Shown piece after piece: positions 27,451-35,832 of a stretch of 64,000 nucleotides of DNA. This stretch comes from Rubrobacter taiwanensis (GTDB lineage Bacteria > Actinomycetota > Rubrobacteria > Rubrobacterales > Rubrobacteraceae). The position numbers and the translations under genes were made by a program. The notes beneath the pieces were generated by a model, which was not told the origin of the DNA, did no database searches, and was given only the letters and a program-made list of their open reading frames with translations. Each line of letters starts with the position of its first letter. Position 1 is the first letter of the stretch. Location: the NCBI RefSeq assembly GCF_004337705.1, contig NZ_SKBU01000015.1, forward strand, positions 1 through 64,000, given 5' to 3'.

Positions 27451-28307
27451 AATACCACCTCCGCCCGCGCAACCTTGCCATCCCCCCGGTAAACCGCCAG
27501 CAACTCGCCCCCCGACTCCACCCGGAAGCTCCCCTCCAGATTGCAGGCGAACCGCCCACCCCCGCACACCACCGCCGCCAGCCCGGAGCCGATCTCCACC
27601 ACCGGTAGATGCTGCACAGCCGCACGCATGTGTATTATGCGGCTCTGGAGGTCGGCCGGGGTCTTCAGTTCGTCGGGGGTGGCGGCGTCCTCCACGCTCA
27701 GGTGTCCGACCCGGGTACGGCGCAGGGCGGTGAGGTAGGCTCCGGAGCCGAGGGAGCGGGCGAGGTCGGCTATGAGGGAGCGGACGTAGGTTCCGCTGCT
27801 GCAGGAGATGTGGAACTCGGCCCTCTGTTCTTCGGGTTCGAAGGCGGTCAGTTCGAACTCATACACCGTCACCCGGCGGGGTTCGCGCTCCACCTCCACG
27901 CCCCGCCGGTGCAGTTCGTAGAGACGCCTTCCGCCGACTTTGACGGCCGAGGCCATGGGAGGCAGCTGGGAGATCTCGCCGGTAAGAGCGGGGATGGCCC
28001 GGCGGAGGGCGTCTTCATCCACGGGGGGGACGTCGAGCTCTGAGATCTCACCCTCTGCGTCCAGCGTGTCCGAGACCGCGCCGAAGCGGGCGGCCGCCGT
28101 GTAGGTCTTGTCCAGCGCGGTGACGTAGCGTGCGAGGCGGGTGGCGCGTCCCACCGCGAGCACCAGCAGTCCCGAGGCCAGTGGGTCTAAGGTGCCGGTG
28201 TGTCCGACCTTCGTCTTTGCGGGCAGGAGGCGCTTCACCCGGGAGACCGCCCGGGCGCTGGTGATGCCCGGCGGTTTGTCCAGCAGCAGCAGGCCTGCGG
28301 GTGTTAT
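27438..28307 (-). CDS. truB: tRNA pseudouridine-55 synthase
   Basis: Converts U55 in the tRNA T-loop. The motifs LLLLDKPPG and KVGHTGTLDPLASG (catalytic Asp) are clear. The N-terminal motif lies upstream of every in-frame ATG, GTG or TTG: an in-frame TGA precedes it, and the only plausible start is ATA 28307, which overlaps the nrnA stop as ATAA and has GGAGG 6 bases upstream. That gives 289 residues, a normal length. CTG codons within LLLL are alternatives but lack a ribosome-binding site. Confidence 0.88.
   Translation of the reverse strand: MTPAGLLLLDKPPGITSARAVSRVKRLLPAKTKVGHTGTLDPLASGLLVLAVGRATRLARYVTALDKTYTAAARFGAVSDTLDAEGEISELDVPPVDEDALRRAIPALTGEISQLPPMASAVKVGGRRLYELHRRGVEVEREPRRVTVYEFELTAFEPEEQRAEFHISCSSGTYVRSLIADLARSLGSGAYLTALRRTRVGHLSVEDAATPDELKTPADLQSRIIHMRAAVQHLPVVEIGSGLAAVVCGGGRFACNLEGSFRVESGGELLAVYRGDGKVARAEVVLWPR
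27634..27639 (-). promoter_or_regulatory. Intragenic CATAAT at a strand-composition flip in truB
   Basis: GTATTATGC at 27632-27640 reads CATAAT on the - strand (codons Ile-Ile-His). + strand counts: 23 G/48 C in 27531-27630, 45 G/28 C in 27641-27740. It lies about 180 bases upstream of ribF and could be its promoter; no -35 box seen. Confidence 0.35.
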
Positions 28308-29260
28308 GCCTCACCTCCGAGGTCCACGACGTCCGCCAGGGCCTTGAGTAGCTCGTCGCGTGCCACAAGCGGCGAGTGCGGGGAGGTATAACCGGCGGCC
28401 AGTCTGTGACCCCCGCCGCCGAACCGGCGTGCGATATCGCCCACATCCACGCTCTCGGAGCGCAGGGAGACCTTGGTCCCGGCCGGGGTCTCGCGCAGAT
28501 GTGCCACGACCTCCACACCGGCGACCATCCGCAGGTAGTCTATCGCCTCTTTGGAGTCCAGTTCGGTGGCGCCCGCGCGCCGGTAGTCCTCGGCATCCAC
28601 GATTGAGACGAGCGCCCGGCCGTAGCGCACCGCGCGGGCGAGCGAGATCCCGATAATGTTCAGCTGCTCGACGGTGGCGGCGCGGTTGAGCCGGTCGTGC
28701 ACCTCGGCCGGGACGACGCCGGCGCGCAGGAGGCCGGCGGCGATCTCGTGCACCTCCGGGGAGATGTTGCGGAATCGGAAGCCGCCGGTATCGGTCATGA
28801 TGCCGGTGTAGATGGCCTCGGCCGCCTGCACGGTGAGCGGAACCTCCAGCTCCCGGAAGAGCTCCAGCACGATACGAGCGCTGGCGGCGGCCTTCGGCCA
28901 CACCAGGTTCAGCTCGCCGTAGAGCGGGTTGTCCTCGTGGTGATCTATGTTCAGGGCTGTCCGGTCGTGCGCCACGGCGGCCCGGTCCTCACGCGAGGTA
29001 TCCACGACCAGCAGCGGGTACCCGGCCGGCAGCTCCCTGAGCGGCGGCTCGGGCAAAAGCCAGCGGAGGTAGTTCGGGATCTCCTCCCGGTGGCAGAAGA
29101 CGGCCTCGGCCCCCAGCGAGCGCATCAGGTACAGGAGCGCGACGGCTGAACCGATCGCGTCCCCGTCGGGCCCGACGTGGGTCGTGATCGCGGCCCGGTC
29201 CTGCTGCTTTAGGAACCCCGCGACCTCAGCGGTGGTGTTGACCGTCTTGCTCACTACCAT
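28304..29260 (-). CDS. nrnA: DHH-family phosphoesterase (NrnA/pAp phosphatase-like)
   Basis: Predicted to degrade nanoRNAs and/or dephosphorylate pAp. The 318-residue protein has the DHH-family metal motifs THVGPDGDAIGS near residue 30, NIDHHEDN near residue 105, and a DHHA1 C-terminus with GGGGHRLAAG. ATG 29260 lies within the last codons of rbfA (35-base overlap). The truB-nrnA-rbfA neighbourhood is widespread in Gram-positive bacteria. Confidence 0.88.
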   Translation of the reverse strand: MVVSKTVNTTAEVAGFLKQQDRAAITTHVGPDGDAIGSAVALLYLMRSLGAEAVFCHREEIPNYLRWLLPEPPLRELPAGYPLLVVDTSREDRAAVAHDRTALNIDHHEDNPLYGELNLVWPKAAASARIVLELFRELEVPLTVQAAEAIYTGIMTDTGGFRFRNISPEVHEIAAGLLRAGVVPAEVHDRLNRAATVEQLNIIGISLARAVRYGRALVSIVDAEDYRRAGATELDSKEAIDYLRMVAGVEVVAHLRETPAGTKVSLRSESVDVGDIARRFGGGGHRLAAGYTSPHSPLVARDELLKALADVVDLGGEA

Positions 29261-29588
29261 GTCGCCTTATCTCCTTCAGAGCCGCTTCTATCTTCTCAGC
29301 CCGCTCGACGGCGGGGTCGGGTTCGAACGCGAGCTTCGGGGTCCGCTTGAGGTGCATCTGCCGGTTTATTGCGGCCTGTATCCTGCCGGCGGCGCTCTGC
29401 AGCCCCTCGCGCGCCTCTTCGGCGCCCTCCATCGCGCTGTAGTAGACCGTGGCGTGTCCCAGATCCGGGCTCACCCGCACGCCGGTCACGGTCACCAGCC
29501 CATGAATGCGCGGGTCCGAGAGGGAGTCCACCTCTTCCCCGATGATCTCCATCAACTGAGATTCCACCTTGCGCGTCCGCTCGCTCAC
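29226..29588 (-). CDS. rbfA: Ribosome-binding factor A
   Basis: Binds the 30S subunit and assists 16S rRNA 5'-end maturation, especially in the cold. From GTG 29588 (GTGA overlap with ylxP's stop) the protein has 120 residues, including the KH-like core (VTVTGVRVSPDLGHATVYYS). The upstream part of the open frame overlaps ylxP and is not RbfA-like, so the shorter start is preferred. Confidence 0.9.
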   Translation of the reverse strand: MSERTRKVESQLMEIIGEEVDSLSDPRIHGLVTVTGVRVSPDLGHATVYYSAMEGAEEAREGLQSAAGRIQAAINRQMHLKRTPKLAFEPDPAVERAEKIEAALKEIRRHGSEQDGQHHR

Positions 29589-29866
29589 AGCTTGATGACC
29601 TCCTCGTGCCAGTCGAGGATGAACAGGTCGTCGTAGGCGAGGAGGATCTGCCGGATCTCCTGCAGCTTCTCGTCCGCGGCCCCGTGCGAGACCGCGGCCG
29701 CGGCGAACTCCAGCGTGGCCCGGCGCCACGAATCGTGGCGGTCCACCTCGGCCACCGAGATGTTCCTCCGGCGCAGGCGGTCCTTCACGGACCGGAGCGT
29801 CTGGCGCTTATCCTTGAGGCTGAAGGCGTGGGGCAGCTCCAGCTCCAGCCGCAGAACGCAGAACAT
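29585..29866 (-). CDS. ylxP: YlxP-like conserved protein (DUF503)
   Basis: 93-residue protein of the DUF503 family, recognised by the N-terminal LELELPHAFSLKDKRQTLRS and the NISVAEVDRHDSWRRATL segment. In Bacillus and many others the same gene lies between infB and rbfA, which suggests a ribosome-related role, but the molecular function is not known to me. It begins 12 bases after the infB stop. Confidence 0.85.
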   Translation of the reverse strand: MFCVLRLELELPHAFSLKDKRQTLRSVKDRLRRRNISVAEVDRHDSWRRATLEFAAAAVSHGAADEKLQEIRQILLAYDDLFILDWHEEVIKL

Positions 29867-29878
29867 CCCGGGCGAAGG

Positions 29879-31927
29879 CTACCGCTCGACCTCTACGATC
29901 CTGAAGAACTCCAGGACGTCGCCTTCCTTGACGTCGTTGAAGTTCTCGATGCCGATGCCGCACTCGAACCCCTGCCGCACCGAGCGCACGTCGTCCTTGA
30001 AGCGCTTGAGCGAAGCCACCTCGCCCTCGTAGATCACCGTGCCGTCGCGCACCACGCGCACCCGGTCGTTGCGGGAGATCTCGCCCTCGGTCACGTAGCA
30101 GCCGGCTACGGTACCCACGTTCGGAACCCGGAAGGTCTGGCGCACCTCCGCAACGCCGGTCTCGCGCTCGGCGGTCTCCGGGGCCAGCATGCCCTTCATG
30201 GCGGCCTCGATCTCCTCCAGCGCCTGGTAGATCACGCCATAGGTCCGGATCTCGACGCCCTCGCGCTCGGCCACTTGCTTGGCCGTCGCCGTGGGGCGCA
30301 CGTTGAATCCGAGCACGATACCCTCGCTCGCCGCACCGAGCTTCACGTCCGCGTCGTTGATGGCGCCCACGCCGCTGCGCACGATGTTCACGCGCACCTC
30401 GTCGGTGGAGAGCCGGGTGAGGGCGTCCCGGAGTGCCTCCACGGAGCCGGCCACGTCCGCCTTGACGATGAGGTTGAGGTCCTTCACCCCGCTCTGGCCG
30501 AGCAGGTCCTCAAGAGTCCGGCGGGTGGGGCCGCCCTGAGCCAGCTCCTGCCGCCGCAACGCCGCCTCGGCCTGCTGCGCCCGGGCGCGCGCCATGCGTT
30601 CGTGCTCGACGACCTCAAAGCCGGTGCCGGCCTCGGGAACTCCCTGCAGGCCCAGGATCTCTACCGGCATACCGGGTCCGGCCTCCTCCACGCGGTGCCC
30701 CGTGTAGTCCATCATGGCGCGCACGCGGCCGTAGGAGGTGCCGGCGAGCACGATATCTCCCCGGTGCAGCGTGCCCCGCGTCAGCAGCAGGGTGGCGACC
30801 GTGCCCCGGCCGGGATCGAGCTGGCTCTCGATCACGTACCCGCTCGCGGGAGCGTTGGGGTTGGCCTTCAGCTCCTCCAGCTCGGCTACGATGAGGATGT
30901 TCTCGATCAGGTCCTCTATCCCCTCGCCCGTCTTGGCCGAGACGGGCACGGTGACCGTATCGCCGCCCCAGGCCTCGGGGGTCAGTCCCCGCTCGGCGAG
31001 CTGCCCCATCACCATGTCCGGGTTGGCATTCGGCACGTCGATCTTGTTCAGGGCCACGACGATGGGGACCCCGGCCGCCCGGGCGTGCTCGATGGCCTCC
31101 TCGGTCTGCGGCATCACACCGTCGTCGGCAGCCACCACGAGCACCACCACGTCCGTTATCTTCGCGCCGCGGGCGCGCATCTCGGTGAACGCCTCGTGCC
31201 CCGGGGTGTCTATGAAGGTGACCTTCCGGCCGCCGCTCTCCACCTGATAGGCCCCGATGTGCTGCGTTATGCCGCCGGCCTCGCGCGCGGCGACCTCGGT
31301 CTGGCGGATCTTATCCAGAAGCGAGGTCTTGCCGTGATCCACATGCCCCATCACCGTGACCACCGGGGGCTTCTCGATCAGATCCTCCGGAGCGTCCTCG
31401 ACCTCCGGCTCCGGGGCGGAGAGATCCACGGCCTCCGTGAGCTCGACCCGCACCCCCAGCTCCTCGGCGACGAGCTCGATCTCCTCCTCGGTGAGCGTCT
31501 GGTTCTGGGTCTTCATCTCCCCCAGGCTGAAGAGGATCTTCACCACCCGGGCCGGCGGAACCCCGGCCGCATCCGCCAGATCCTTAACCGTCGCGCCGGG
31601 CTCCAGTCGGATCACCCCGTCTCCCCGCTCCTTCTCGGGCTCCGGCTCGGCCTTCTTTGCGGGCGCCGGCCGGTCACCGCCGGCGGCGCGAGAAGGCTTG
31701 CTGGTCGCACTGGCGTCGATAACGACGCGCCGGCGCTTCTTGGAGCCCTTGCCTCCCCGGGGAGAGTTCTGCTTCCGCCCGTTGCCGAACACCCGCTCGT
31801 AGAGCTCGTCATCCACCGCCGCGAAGTGGTTCTTCACCTCCACCCCGGCGTCTTGCAGCCGCCGCATGACCTCTTTCGTGTCCAGCGACAGCTCCCTGGC
31901 TATCTCGTAGACTCGCCTGTTGCTCAC
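29879..31927 (-). CDS. infB: Translation initiation factor IF-2
   Basis: GTPase that brings initiator tRNA to the 30S subunit. The 682-residue protein has the short N-terminal IF2N helix region ([21 protein letters not shown]), a Lys/Glu linker, a second IF2N unit, the G domain ([21 protein letters not shown]) and the C-terminal beta-barrels. GTG 31927 follows the nusA stop by 14 bases; no ylxR or L7Ae-like gene lies between them. Confidence 0.96.
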   Translation of the reverse strand: MSNRRVYEIARELSLDTKEVMRRLQDAGVEVKNHFAAVDDELYERVFGNGRKQNSPRGGKGSKKRRRVVIDASATSKPSRAAGGDRPAPAKKAEPEPEKERGDGVIRLEPGATVKDLADAAGVPPARVVKILFSLGEMKTQNQTLTEEEIELVAEELGVRVELTEAVDLSAPEPEVEDAPEDLIEKPPVVTVMGHVDHGKTSLLDKIRQTEVAAREAGGITQHIGAYQVESGGRKVTFIDTPGHEAFTEMRARGAKITDVVVLVVAADDGVMPQTEEAIEHARAAGVPIVVALNKIDVPNANPDMVMGQLAERGLTPEAWGGDTVTVPVSAKTGEGIEDLIENILIVAELEELKANPNAPASGYVIESQLDPGRGTVATLLLTRGTLHRGDIVLAGTSYGRVRAMMDYTGHRVEEAGPGMPVEILGLQGVPEAGTGFEVVEHERMARARAQQAEAALRRQELAQGGPTRRTLEDLLGQSGVKDLNLIVKADVAGSVEALRDALTRLSTDEVRVNIVRSGVGAINDADVKLGAASEGIVLGFNVRPTATAKQVAEREGVEIRTYGVIYQALEEIEAAMKGMLAPETAERETGVAEVRQTFRVPNVGTVAGCYVTEGEISRNDRVRVVRDGTVIYEGEVASLKRFKDDVRSVRQGFECGIGIENFNDVKEGDVLEFFRIVEVER

Positions 31928-31941
31928 GCTATCCCCCCTTC

Positions 31942-33057
31942 CTAGGAGCCGCTCTCTCTCTGGCCTTCAAACTCCTCCGCCTGGGCCTGATGCGAGGGGA
32001 TGCCGCAGAAGAGCGAGCCCGGCAGGGCCATGTTGGCGCAGCGCCGGCCGTTGGCGAGGATCGCGCGGCACCGGTGCATCGAAGACTCCTCGGGCTCCCA
32101 GTCGTCCTCCTCCTCGTACTCCACGGCCTGGCTCTCCGGCTTTATGTCTATCTTCCAGTCGGTGAGCTTCACCGCCAGGCGGGCGTTCTGCCCCTCCTTG
32201 CCGATCGCCAGGGAGAGCTGGTCGTCCGGTACGATGACCTCGGCCTGCCGCTCGTCCTCATCCAGGTACACCTCCCGCACCCGGGCCGGAGAGAGCGCCT
32301 TCGCTATGAAGCGTGCCGGATCGGGGTCCCACTGGATGATGTCTATCTTCTCGTTTCTGAGCTCCGAGACCACGGCCCGGACCCGGCTGCCCCGCGGCCC
32401 TACGCAGGCCCCCACGGGATCTATGCCGGGCTCCTCCGACCACACGGCAACCTTGGAACGCAGCCCGGCCTCCCGCGCAACGGCCTTTATCTCCACCAGC
32501 CCGTCGTAGATCTCGGGCACCTCCAGCTCGAAGAGCCCCCTCAGAAGCCCCTCGTGGCGGCGGCTCACGATCAGGCTGGGCCCGCGGCCGGACTCGCGCA
32601 CCTCGAGCAGATAGCACTTGATGCGCTGACCGTTCTCGTACCGCTCGCCCGGGACCTGCTCACTCGGCGGCAGCAGCGCCTCGACCCGGCCCAGATCTAC
32701 GAGCGTCATCCGGCGGTGGGTCTGCTGGATTATGCCGTTGACCACATCCCCGACACGCCCCCCGTACTCGGCCAGAAGCTCCTCGCTGATAACCTCGTTC
32801 AGCCGCTGGTAGAAGGTCTGGCGCATGTGGTACGCGGCCATGCGGGTGAAATCGTGGGGCGTCACGTCCTCCCCGTCCTTCATAACCCGCAGCTCACCGG
32901 TCTCCCGGTCCATCACCACCCGGGCGCCCTCTACCGCATCCTCCCGGCGCTGGTACGCCGTGAGCAGCGATTCCTCAAGAACGCTCTTCAGCTTCTCGAA
33001 CGGAATGCCCTTGTTCGTCTCTATCTCATGCAGTGCCGAAAGTAGTGCCGTATTCAT
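31942..33057 (-). CDS. nusA: Transcription factor NusA with C-terminal Cys/His knuckle
   Basis: Elongation/termination/antitermination factor. From ATG 33057 (ATGA overlap with rimP) the protein is 371 residues: N-terminal RNAP-binding domain, S1 domain, and two KH domains (DPVGACVGPRGSRVRAV; LAIGKEGQNARLAVKL). After an acidic linker the last ~45 residues add C330, C340, C351 and H356 in an arrangement like small zinc-binding CxnCxnCxnH domains; I do not know this tail from standard NusA. The ylxR gene that often follows nusA is missing. It may regulate its own operon (see the rimP leader). Confidence 0.93.
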   Translation of the reverse strand: MNTALLSALHEIETNKGIPFEKLKSVLEESLLTAYQRREDAVEGARVVMDRETGELRVMKDGEDVTPHDFTRMAAYHMRQTFYQRLNEVISEELLAEYGGRVGDVVNGIIQQTHRRMTLVDLGRVEALLPPSEQVPGERYENGQRIKCYLLEVRESGRGPSLIVSRRHEGLLRGLFELEVPEIYDGLVEIKAVAREAGLRSKVAVWSEEPGIDPVGACVGPRGSRVRAVVSELRNEKIDIIQWDPDPARFIAKALSPARVREVYLDEDERQAEVIVPDDQLSLAIGKEGQNARLAVKLTDWKIDIKPESQAVEYEEEDDWEPEESSMHRCRAILANGRRCANMALPGSLFCGIPSHQAQAEEFEGQRESGS

Positions 33058-33506
33058 GCTTCCTCTATTTCCTCCTTGAGGTGTGCCCGCGCGATGGAGC
33101 CGAACCCGATCTCCACCTCCGCTCCCCCCTCCAAGGGTCTGAGGACCACGCCGGACTCCGTCACCCGCTCGATAACCCCGGTGAAGTTCCTCCGGTCCCC
33201 GATCTTCTCCACCGTCCGCACCCGCGCCTTCCTGCCGGCGTAGCGCCGGAAATGCTCCGGCTTGGTGAGCGGACGCTCGATCCCCGGAGACGAGACCTCC
33301 AGCATCCCGCCGAAGCCCTCGCCCTCCAGCACCGGCGAGACCTCGGAGATTATGCGCGCGCAGAACTCGTGGTCGACCGGACCGTCGAACCGGTCGATCT
33401 GCAGCGTCAGCAGAGGCTCCCGCCCGCCCGAGATCCGCGCGTCCAAAAGCTCGGCCTCCGGCGGCAGAGCGCCCTCCACGATCTCCGTGATTCTCTCCAG
33501 CCGCAC
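33054..33506 (-). CDS. rimP: Ribosome maturation factor RimP
   Basis: Needed for 30S assembly. 150 residues with the RimP pattern (PLLTLQIDR, VSPVLEGEG, EVSSPGIERPL). GTG 33506 has GGAG upstream. First gene of the rimP-nusA-infB-ylxP-rbfA-nrnA-truB-ribF series; a promoter and an intrinsic terminator-like hairpin lie in its 5' leader. Confidence 0.92.
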   Translation of the reverse strand: MRLERITEIVEGALPPEAELLDARISGGREPLLTLQIDRFDGPVDHEFCARIISEVSPVLEGEGFGGMLEVSSPGIERPLTKPEHFRRYAGRKARVRTVEKIGDRRNFTGVIERVTESGVVLRPLEGGAEVEIGFGSIARAHLKEEIEEA

Positions 33507-33540
33507 CGTCTCCGATCACCTACTTCCTCGCCGAGACGTT

Positions 33541-33573
33541 AAAAAAGCAACGGGCCCGTGAGAGCCCCTTGCT
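33541..33573 (-). terminator. Intrinsic terminator in the rimP-nusA-infB leader (probable attenuator)
   Basis: On the - strand the arms GCAAGGGGC (33572..33564) and GCCCGTTGC (33555..33547) pair with one mismatch around an 8-base loop and are followed at once by six T (33546..33541). It lies downstream of the -10 box at 33591 and upstream of rimP, so it can cut transcription before the operon. A competing hairpin TTGC-GGA-GCAA (33579..33569) uses the terminator's upstream arm. Confidence 0.65.
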
Positions 33574-33590
33574 CCGCAACGCTCCCGATG

Positions 33591-33618
33591 ATTATACAGC
33601 AACGTATGAGAGTTACAA
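33591..33618 (-). promoter_or_regulatory. rimP-nusA-infB promoter (TTGTAA, 16 bp, TATAAT)
   Basis: On the - strand TTGTAA (33618..33613) and TATAAT (33596..33591) are 16 bases apart. Predicted start about 33585, giving an ~80-base leader to rimP. It lies between the ispG stop and the leader terminator. Confidence 0.65.
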
Positions 33619-33633
33619 GGCGCGCCTTGTAAG

Positions 33634-34707
33634 CTACCTGCGCCCGTCCTTCTCTATCTCCTCAAAGAGGGCGTCGAAGATCTCCTCCGCCTTCACCTTC
33701 CGCAGGGGCCTGCCCTTGGCGAAGATCACGCCGTCATCCTTGCCGCCGGCGACGCCGTAGTCTGCGTCCCGCGCCTCGCCGGGACCGTTGACGATGCAGC
33801 CCATGACCGCAACCGTGAAGTGGTCCTCGTAGTGTTTGAGCCTCTCCTCGACCCTGGCGGCCATCCCGATCACGTCGAAGCCCAAGGTACGGGCGCAACT
33901 CGGACAGGCGATAACGTTCGGCCCCCGGTGGCGCAGCTCCAGCGCACCCAGGATCTGGTAGGCGACCGGGATCTCCTCCAGCGGATCTTCGGCCAGCGAG
34001 ATGCGGATGGTGTCGCCGATGCCGTAGGGCAACAGCTGTCCGAGCGCCGCAGCGCTCTTGATCGCTCCGGGGAGCTTGGTGCCGGCCTCGGTGACCCCCA
34101 GGTGCAGCGGCGCGTCGGAGTGCTCGCGGAACTTCTTGTTGGCCTCGACCATCACGGGGACGTGGCTGGCCTTGAGCGAGACCTTGAAGTTCGTGAAGCC
34201 CATCTCCTCGGCTATCTCTACCTTGTGCAGCGCGCTGGCGACCATCGCCTCGGCCTTCGGCAGGTGCCAGAACCGCTTCTCGACCGAGCCGGAGTTCACG
34301 CCGATGCGCATGGCGATCCCCTTCTCCTGACACTTCTCGATCACGGCCCGGAAGCGGTCGTCGTTTCCGATGTTGCCGGGATTGATGCGCACGCACGCCG
34401 CTCCGGCATCCGCCGCTCCGAGCGCCATCCGGTAGTCGAAGTGTATGTCGGCGATCAGCGGCACCGGCGAGCGGGGAACGATCTCCCGGAACCCGGCCAG
34501 CGCCTTGGAACCGTTGACCGAGACGCGCACCAGATCCGCGCCCGCGCTGCTCAGGTCGTAGATCTGCTGCACGGTCGCCTCCACGTCGTAGGTCATCGTG
34601 TTGGTCATGGATTGCACGGCGATCTGCGCCCCGCCCCCGATCGGCACGTCCCCGACCATGATCCGGCGGCTGGTAACAGGTCTCTCCGGCGCTGCTGTCT
34701 CGGTCAT
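33634..34707 (-). CDS. ispG: 4-hydroxy-3-methylbut-2-en-1-yl diphosphate synthase (GcpE)
   Basis: [4Fe-4S] enzyme of the methylerythritol phosphate pathway. The 357-residue protein has the TIM-barrel N-terminus (AVQSMTNTMTYDVEAT) and the cluster cysteines in ACPSCAR and GCIVNGPGEA. ATG 34707 has GGGAG upstream. dxr is two genes upstream and uppS further up, so isoprenoid precursor and undecaprenyl synthesis are grouped. A likely own promoter is at 34744-34772. Confidence 0.95.
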   Translation of the reverse strand: MTETAAPERPVTSRRIMVGDVPIGGGAQIAVQSMTNTMTYDVEATVQQIYDLSSAGADLVRVSVNGSKALAGFREIVPRSPVPLIADIHFDYRMALGAADAGAACVRINPGNIGNDDRFRAVIEKCQEKGIAMRIGVNSGSVEKRFWHLPKAEAMVASALHKVEIAEEMGFTNFKVSLKASHVPVMVEANKKFREHSDAPLHLGVTEAGTKLPGAIKSAAALGQLLPYGIGDTIRISLAEDPLEEIPVAYQILGALELRHRGPNVIACPSCARTLGFDVIGMAARVEERLKHYEDHFTVAVMGCIVNGPGEARDADYGVAGGKDDGVIFAKGRPLRKVKAEEIFDALFEEIEKDGRR

Positions 34708-34743
34708 ATCACTCCCGTGGGACTGGCTCCACTCCGGCCCCTG

Positions 34744-34772
34744 ATTTTACCCGTTTTGCAGCCCGTTGCTAA
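34744..34772 (-). promoter_or_regulatory. Candidate ispG promoter (TTAGCA, 17 bp, TAAAAT)
   Basis: On the - strand TTAGCA (34772..34767) and TAAAAT (34749..34744) are 17 bases apart in a 72-base gap between rseP and ispG, the only sizeable gap in this stretch. The match to consensus is moderate. Confidence 0.45.
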
Positions 34773-34779
34773 CGTTCGC

Positions 34780-35832
34780 CTACTCCGGCGGCTGCTCCGG
34801 GATCAACGGCTCGCCGGATATCAGCCGTCCCACGTCTCCGACGGTCACGAAGATGACGAAGAGAATAAGCACGGCGAACCCGATGAACCCGATCTTGCCC
34901 ATCGTCTCCCGGCTCACGGGGCGCCCACGAACTTTCTCTGCAGCGATGAAGAGCAGGTGCCCGCCGTCGAGCGGCAAGAACGGCAGCAGGTTGAAGATGG
35001 CGAGCTGCAGGCTGATGAACGCCAGCAGCAGGAAGAAGAACCCCTGCTGCACGGACTCGCCCGTTATGGTCACGATCCCGACCGGCCCGGCCACATTCTC
35101 CCGGAAGCTCTGCTCACCGGTGATGATCTGCCCGATAAAGTCCCCGAGCGCCAGCAGGATCGCCACGTTGAACTGCACCGCCCGCGCGAGAGCCTCGCTC
35201 ACCGGCAGCCGCTCCTGCACCGTAACGGGCGAGACGCCTACCAGCGGGCGGTCCGGGTCCTCCGGGCTGGCGGTGAGCGTGCCGCTGAACTCCAGCTCGC
35301 GGCCCCCGCGTTCGACGACGACCGTAACCTCTTCCCCCGGCGAGCGCTGGGCCACGGCGCTTACGAACCCCTCCCAGCCCTCTATGCGCTCGCCGTCCAC
35401 GGCGATCAGCTCATCTCCCGGCCGGATGCCGACTTCCTCGGCCATGCTGTTCGGACTGACCTCCGCCACCTCCGCCCGGGGCACGGGCGCGGGAGCGAGG
35501 GCGAAGAAGGCGAAAGCGATGAGCACGGCGGCGACGAGGTTGGCCAGCGGCCCGGCGAAGATTATGAACGCCCGCCGCCAGGGCGGCTTGGAGCTGTAGG
35601 AGTCCGGCCCCGCCTCGCCGTCGTCCATGCCCTTCATGCGCACGAAGCCGCCGAAGAGGATCCAGCGCAGAGAGTAGTGCGTCTTGCCGATCTTCTTCCG
35701 CAGAATCGGCTGCCCGAACCCCACAGCATACTCCTTGACGTGCACCCCCATCGCCCGCGCGGCCAGCATGTGCCCGGCCTCGTGCACCACGATCAGGAAG
35801 CTCAGACCGAGTATCGCTATGAGAATCGTCAC
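34780..35832 (-). CDS. rseP: Site-2 protease RseP/RasP (M50)
   Basis: Intramembrane zinc metalloprotease that cleaves membrane anti-sigma factors and remnant signal peptides. The 350-residue protein has HEAGH in the first membrane helix, a PDZ domain near residues 120-200 and the third ligand motif LDGGHLLFI near residue 290, with four membrane segments. ATG overlaps the dxr stop (ATGA). The dxr-rseP-ispG order is common in bacteria. Confidence 0.93.
   Translation of the reverse strand: MTILIAILGLSFLIVVHEAGHMLAARAMGVHVKEYAVGFGQPILRKKIGKTHYSLRWILFGGFVRMKGMDDGEAGPDSYSSKPPWRRAFIIFAGPLANLVAAVLIAFAFFALAPAPVPRAEVAEVSPNSMAEEVGIRPGDELIAVDGERIEGWEGFVSAVAQRSPGEEVTVVVERGGRELEFSGTLTASPEDPDRPLVGVSPVTVQERLPVSEALARAVQFNVAILLALGDFIGQIITGEQSFRENVAGPVGIVTITGESVQQGFFFLLLAFISLQLAIFNLLPFLPLDGGHLLFIAAEKVRGRPVSRETMGKIGFIGFAVLILFVIFVTVGDVGRLISGEPLIPEQPPE

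Noticed and set aside
29226-29729. A 167-residue RbfA
   Set aside because: The first ~47 residues are a shadow of ylxP; RbfA similarity begins at GTG 29588.
31928-31941. A ylxR (DUF448) gene between nusA and infB
   Set aside because: Only 14 bases separate the two genes; the Cys/His tail of NusA does not match YlxR.
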